Source: Ignavibacteriales bacterium (GTDB taxonomy: Bacteria; Bacteroidota; Ignavibacteria; Ignavibacteriales; Ignavibacteriaceae). Taken from it: a stretch of DNA of 28,302 nucleotides. This document shows, piece after piece, positions 24,926 through 28,302 of this stretch (positions are counted from its first letter, which is position 1; each line of letters begins with the position of its first letter). The translations under genes were made by a program, and so were the position numbers. The stretch lies in the NCBI GenBank assembly GCA_003142915.1, contig PLNZ01000176.1, forward strand, positions 3,426-31,727. The letters run 5' to 3'. Below the pieces are notes generated by a model. It did not search any database. It was not told where the DNA came from and was given only the letters and a program-made list of their open reading frames with translations.

Positions 24926-25463
24926 ATTACTTTTCGTTTTGTAATTATTTAAATTTATTAAACAATTTACACGGATATAATTATTCCTAATCTATTGAAG
25001 TCAAATTCTTTACGTATTAAGTTTCGTTGAAATATTTCATCGGCTTAATACTTGAGATTTTATTTCTCATGAACTTAAATGTAAGTTTGTGGATGGGGTT
25101 TAGTATTTCATAGTCTTGTGATTAATGTTACTATCAATTTGTGGTTATTAATATATTTGTGGTAATTTAATTTTGATTTTCAATTTTGAAATATTAAATA
25201 TGGACTCAAGTTGACCACTCATTGTTTTATGCTATTAAAATCCGTTCCACCAAAGGCGAACAGGTGAAATGGTTAATAAGTGTGAGCTTTTTTTTAAGAT
25301 GAATTTATGGCAGTTTTAACGGTTTACTTTTACTGGCGTTCAACTTGAGCATATTAAATATTTTTCACAACATAATTGAATAATAGAGAACGTAGTATCT
25401 AAAATTTTTGATTTTTATATTAGAAATATTTAGTTTATTCCATTATATATACTGTATTAAAAT
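24926..25463. other. Gene-free intergenic region before ruvA
   Basis: No open frame of note on either strand. The region contains the MITE-like element at 25191-25361, three tttgtgg repeats (near 25088, 25138 and 25157), a weak TGAGA/TCTCA hairpin (25053-25069) and, presumably, the ruvA promoter between 25362 and 25463. I see no convincing terminator after the activator gene. Confidence 0.5.
25191..25361. mobile_element. MITE-like element with inverted ends and flanking direct repeat
   Basis: CTCAAGTTGA (25205-25214) and its exact reverse complement TCAACTTGAG (25340-25349) frame about 145 bp that code for nothing visible. The same 11-bp word ATATTAAATAT lies immediately outside on both sides (25191-25201 and 25351-25361), as expected of a target duplication. 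The inverted ends are offset by 2 bp relative to the direct repeats. The 11-bp word is AT-only, so chance is not excluded. No transposase in the window has these ends. Confidence 0.45.
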
Positions 25464-26045
25464 ATGATCGGCTATTTAATAGGAAAAATAATTTCATCAA
25501 AACCAACAAAAATTTTACTTGATGTAAACGGGGTTGGCTACCTGGTAAACATTTCTATAAATACTTTTGAAAAAATTTCAGGCAAAGACTTCGCATCTTT
25601 GTTTATTCATACCAGTGTAAAAGAAGATTCAATTACACTTTTCGGTTTCTCAACTGAAACGGAGAAAGAAATGTTCGAACTTCTTATTTCAGTAAACGGA
25701 ATAGGCCCCAAGATTGCGTTAAGTATCCTTTCGGGAATTAGAACCGACGATCTTAAAAGAGCTATTCAATCATCCGATATCTCTCGGATAGTTGCTGTCC
25801 CCGGCATAGGCAAAAAAACAGCGGAGAGATTAGTTCTTGAACTCGGAACTAAAGTGAGCAATATTGCAGCAGGTGATGCAACTGAAATATCCTATAGCAT
25901 TAAGAATGAAGCTGTAGCTGCATTAGGGACACTTGGATATAATTCGAAAACGGCAGAAACTGTGGTTAGAGAAATTTTAAGAGAGAACCCAGACTGCACA
26001 CTCGAGGAGCTAATCAAGAAAGCTTTGGGTTTTTTAAACAAATAA
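25464..26045 (+). CDS. ruvA: Holliday junction branch-migration protein RuvA
   Basis: RuvA binds four-way junctions and loads the RuvB motor. The 193 residues show the N-terminal OB-fold (MIGYLIGKI, DVNGVGYLV at 20-28, HTSVKEDSITLFGF), then the two helix-hairpin-helix motifs ISVNGIGPKIALSIL (about 79-93) and IVAVPGIGKKTAERLVLEL (about 114-132). The flexible linker and the C-terminal RuvB-binding helix bundle (EAVAALGTLGYN, ending EELIKKALGFL) follow. No Shine-Dalgarno is apparent. The gene is alone on the plus strand, convergent with the FAH-family gene 21 bp away, and far from ruvC. Identity is firm. Confidence 0.96.
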   Translation: MIGYLIGKIISSKPTKILLDVNGVGYLVNISINTFEKISGKDFASLFIHTSVKEDSITLFGFSTETEKEMFELLISVNGIGPKIALSILSGIRTDDLKRAIQSSDISRIVAVPGIGKKTAERLVLELGTKVSNIAAGDATEISYSIKNEAVAALGTLGYNSKTAETVVREILRENPDCTLEELIKKALGFLNK

Positions 26046-26066
26046 CTCAGGTTACGCAAAAGATAT

Positions 26067-26723
26067 TTACCCAACTATACAACTCAATTCTGCGATATTA
26101 TCAATTCTTGCAAATAATTTATCTCCCTTTTCCACTTTACCAACCCCTTTGGGCGTGCCTGTAAAAATTAAATCGCCTTCTTCCAAAGTCATAAGTGATG
26201 AAATATATTGCACCAATTCAGCCGGTGGAAACAACATCATTTTTAATTTTTCACATTGCCTGTTTTCATTATTGATAACAAGAGAAATTTCTTCGTTTAA
26301 GGTCAAGGCATAATCATTTTTCAAAATAAAATCAGAAAGGACTGAGGACGTATCAAAACATTTGGCTATTGTCCATGGATGTCCATTCTTTTTCAATTCA
26401 CTCTGAATATCTCTTAGAGTCATATCCAACCCAACGCCATACCCAGCAATTGCCTTTTCCGACACTTTTTCATCGGCATCTTTTATTTTTTTGCCTATCA
26501 AAAGAACCAGCTCCACCTCATGCTGCATTTCATTTGAAAAAGTTGGATAGATAATTTTTTCTCCTGAATAAATAACCGAAGAAGGCGGCTTTAAAAATAC
26601 TACAGGTCTTTCAGGAATTTCATTTCCCAATTCCTTTGCATGCTCTGCATAATTTCTTCCGACACAAACAATTTTTCCTATAGGAATTTTATTAAATAGG
26701 TTTTTGATCTTAATGTATTTCAT
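26067..26723 (-). CDS. Fumarylacetoacetate hydrolase (FAH) family protein
   Basis: A 218-residue single-domain FAH-family enzyme, like YcgM/FAHD1. Members hydrolyse acylpyruvates or decarboxylate or tautomerise oxaloacetate with a divalent metal. Motifs are IVCVGRNYAEHAKELG (18-33), FLKPPSSVI (43-51), HEVELVLLIGKKI (68-80, the metal-binding Glu pair), GVGLDMTLRDIQ (97-108), WTIAKCFDTSS (116-126) and the GDLIFTGTPKGVG block (181-193). Nothing in the neighbourhood indicates a specific pathway. ruvA is convergent with a 21-bp gap and no terminator is seen between them. Confidence 0.92.
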   Translation of the reverse strand: MKYIKIKNLFNKIPIGKIVCVGRNYAEHAKELGNEIPERPVVFLKPPSSVIYSGEKIIYPTFSNEMQHEVELVLLIGKKIKDADEKVSEKAIAGYGVGLDMTLRDIQSELKKNGHPWTIAKCFDTSSVLSDFILKNDYALTLNEEISLVINNENRQCEKLKMMLFPPAELVQYISSLMTLEEGDLIFTGTPKGVGKVEKGDKLFARIDNIAELSCIVG

Positions 26724-26759
26724 AAATGCCGTCGGTTTATGTTAGAAATTGTACACAAT

Positions 26760-28013
26760 TTAAGTTTTCTGTTTCTTAGGTTTAGCTGCCGGAAATAATA
26801 CATTATTTAAGATTAACCGGTAGCCGGGTGAGTTTTTATACAAAGACAAATCGGTTGGCGGATCGCCAACAAGATGCTGATACGCTTCGGGATCATGACC
26901 GCCGTAAAATGTAAATGTACCTCTGCCATAATCACCGTGAATATACTTTACCTGGTCGGTACCCTGACGCTCTGCTAAGATAATAATAGATTTTTTAATT
27001 ACCGCTTTGTGAAAGCCCGTAGTTTGTCCCATAAACCCATTTATTACATTTACGTGATCCTGTGTAAGCATACATGGAACCGGATCGTATTTTGCTGAAA
27101 AATCAAACAAGGTAAAATAATCATTAGCCTTGTCTCCAACTTCATTCGGTTGAATATTGATATCACTGAAAGAATACACATACGGATTCATTTCAAGCTT
27201 AAAATCAGTAAAGGCAAGTGTATTTGAAAAATCTAATTTACTTTGCGCATCAGGATCGGCAGGATCACCATCGAACATTTGAGCGCATATATCGGTATGC
27301 TCTGCAGCTAAAGCAATATCGAAAGTGTCGGTTGCCGAACACATTGCAAAAAGAAAGCCTCCTTGTCCAACATAATCTTTAATATCCAACGCTACGGCTC
27401 TCATCATTTCAGAGACTTTCTTAAATCCGTTTTTCTTTGCGTCACCTTCATATTCAAGCTGGCTGTCTATATACCATTGCGCATTACTGAAGCTTGCATA
27501 AAATTTTCCATATTGACCTGTAAAGTCTTCATGGTGCAGATGAATCCAATCATACTTGGATAAGTCACCGCGGAGGATTTCATCATTCCAAATTTTTGTA
27601 TAGGGAATTTTCGCATAGTCAAGAGCAAGAGTGACGGCATCATCCCATGGATGAAAGCTTGGCGGAACATAAACAGCAATTTTAGGCGCTTTTTCCAATC
27701 TTACAACGTCCATATTGTTATCATCCTTTTGAACGATAGAATATATCTCTGCTGCTTGTGATGTTTCCAGCACATCGAATGCTACACCCTCAATACGGCA
27801 TTCATTCGCCGTCCTATCCGAATAATCCAGCATGAAAGAACCGCCCCGGTAATTTAAAAGCCAGTCGGCTTTTTCCCCTCGTTCCAAAATATGAAATGTA
27901 ACTCCATACGCTTTTAAATGGTCTGTCTGCTGCAAGTCCATATAAATTAAAATTTTTGATTGGGGGATAGCAAAAAATGGAAGAAAAAAAAGAATAAAAA
28001 AAATCTTTTTCAT
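26760..28013 (-). CDS. Secreted protein of the Bacteroidota family often labelled 'asparagine synthetase B'
   Basis: A 417-residue protein with a signal peptide (MKKIFFILFFLPFFAIPQ). Characteristic stretches are SKILIYMDLQQTDHLKAYGV, LLNYRGGSFMLDY, KAPKIAVYVPP, DWIHLHHEDFTGQYGKFY, GGFLFAMCSATDTFDIALAA and the C-terminal TFYGGHDPEAYQHLVGDPPTD. These match a protein family common in Bacteroidota that databases often call asparagine synthetase B. The sequence has no PP-loop synthetase motif (SGGxDS) or N-terminal Cys amidotransferase, so that name is unlikely to be right. The middle resembles a class I amidotransferase-like or ThuA-like fold with a Cys in a nucleophile-elbow setting (FAMCSATD). 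I start at ATG 28013 because it begins the signal peptide; an in-frame ATG at 28031 adds MVSTYK. True function unknown. Confidence 0.8.
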   Translation of the reverse strand: MKKIFFILFFLPFFAIPQSKILIYMDLQQTDHLKAYGVTFHILERGEKADWLLNYRGGSFMLDYSDRTANECRIEGVAFDVLETSQAAEIYSIVQKDDNNMDVVRLEKAPKIAVYVPPSFHPWDDAVTLALDYAKIPYTKIWNDEILRGDLSKYDWIHLHHEDFTGQYGKFYASFSNAQWYIDSQLEYEGDAKKNGFKKVSEMMRAVALDIKDYVGQGGFLFAMCSATDTFDIALAAEHTDICAQMFDGDPADPDAQSKLDFSNTLAFTDFKLEMNPYVYSFSDINIQPNEVGDKANDYFTLFDFSAKYDPVPCMLTQDHVNVINGFMGQTTGFHKAVIKKSIIILAERQGTDQVKYIHGDYGRGTFTFYGGHDPEAYQHLVGDPPTDLSLYKNSPGYRLILNNVLFPAAKPKKQKT

Positions 28014-28101
28014 TTTATACGTCGAAACCATCGTAAATAAATCTTTGAGAGTTTATCCCTGTAAACTATTTTCTCAACAGGAATATTTTTACGCGGCAAT
28101 A

Positions 28102-28302
28102 TTAAGCTGATTTTCTATCCGACTCAAGGTAAATCGGTTCGGCGCTGTGCACAACTACATCTTTGGTAACAATGCACTTTTCAATATTTTCCCGGCCCGG
28201 CAAATCATACATAATATCAAGCATGAAGTCTTCCACAATTGAGCGAAGCGCCCTGGCGCCTGTCTTACGTTCAAGCGCCCTGGTAATAATGGCGTCTACT
28301 GC
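28102..28302 (-). CDS. clpX: C-terminal end of the ClpXP unfoldase ClpX (truncated by the window edge)
   Basis: The right edge holds the last 66 codons of a gene whose N-terminus lies beyond the window. The reading VDAIITRALERKTGARALRS-IVEDFMLDIMYDLPGR is the conserved C-terminal AAA+ small-domain segment of ClpX (sensor-2 arginine in the GARALRS box). It is followed by IEKCIVTKDVVV and a tail ending ESDRKSA. ClpX unfolds tagged proteins for the ClpP peptidase in the cytoplasm. The stop TAA is at 28102-28104, and the next gene on the same strand begins about 90 bp later. HslU and ClpX share this region, but the AxxKALERKTGARxLRSIVE form is that of ClpX. Confidence 0.88.
   Translation of the reverse strand, partial: AVDAIITRALERKTGARALRSIVEDFMLDIMYDLPGRENIEKCIVTKDVVVHSAEPIYLESDRKSA

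Noticed and set aside
1..28302. CRISPR array, tRNA or rRNA genes, phage or insertion-sequence transposase
   Set aside because: I saw no regularly spaced repeat array, no tRNA cloverleaf ending in GTTCRA plus acceptor pairing, and no DDE or tyrosine-recombinase motif in the translated frames.

Overview
The window looks like a chromosomal segment of a Gram-negative, AT-rich bacterium of the Bacteroidota/Chlorobiota/Ignavibacteria type. The evidence is an RND pump, an MCE lipid transporter, several secreted proteins, a secreted 'asparagine synthetase B'-like protein of a Bacteroidota family, a type-A RNase P RNA, and frequent absence of Shine-Dalgarno sequences. The lineage is an inference from gene content; no 16S or tRNA gene is present.

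Left part (1-4747). A secreted protein runs off the left edge on the minus strand. A gene-poor stretch follows, then the RNase P RNA gene, then recJ, yebC and ruvC on the plus strand. Right part (25464-28302). ruvA is on the plus strand; a fumarylacetoacetate-hydrolase-family enzyme, the secreted AsnB-like protein and the C-terminus of ClpX are on the minus strand. ruvC and ruvA, often close neighbours in bacteria, are separated here by about 20.7 kb.

That 20.7-kb middle block is the interesting part. From 16350 down to 5867 on the minus strand lies a tightly packed set of eleven intact genes. In transcription order they are a sugar-phosphate-type nucleotidyltransferase, an MlaE permease, an MlaF ATPase, an MlaD/MCE protein, an ATP-grasp ligase, a class III aminotransferase, a CDP-alcohol phosphatidyltransferase, a Gfo/Idh/MocA dehydrogenase, a flippase-like membrane protein, a HAD phosphatase and myo-inositol-1-phosphate synthase. 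Most neighbours overlap or nearly touch. The simplest reading is an operon that makes inositol phosphate, activates it (plausibly as CDP-inositol), attaches it to a lipid, perhaps modifies the headgroup by oxidation, amination and ligation, and moves the lipid through an Mla-like transporter. Both ends of the cluster are decayed. Downstream is a short-chain dehydrogenase gene with two in-frame nonsense codons and an orphan reading frame; upstream are a multiply frameshifted remnant and the C-terminal piece of a PlsC-like acyltransferase.

Upstream of these remnants is a three-gene RND efflux operon (adaptor lipoprotein, pump, TolC-like channel) on the minus strand. Divergent from it is a sigma-54 enhancer-binding regulator with GAF-like sensor regions. 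The 288-bp gap between them holds two near-identical 20-bp inverted repeats spaced 31 bp apart and a sigma-54-like promoter facing the pump, which together make a self-consistent regulatory model. A 149-bp, gene-free element with inverted ends and an 11-bp flanking direct repeat (MITE-like) sits between the regulator and ruvA.
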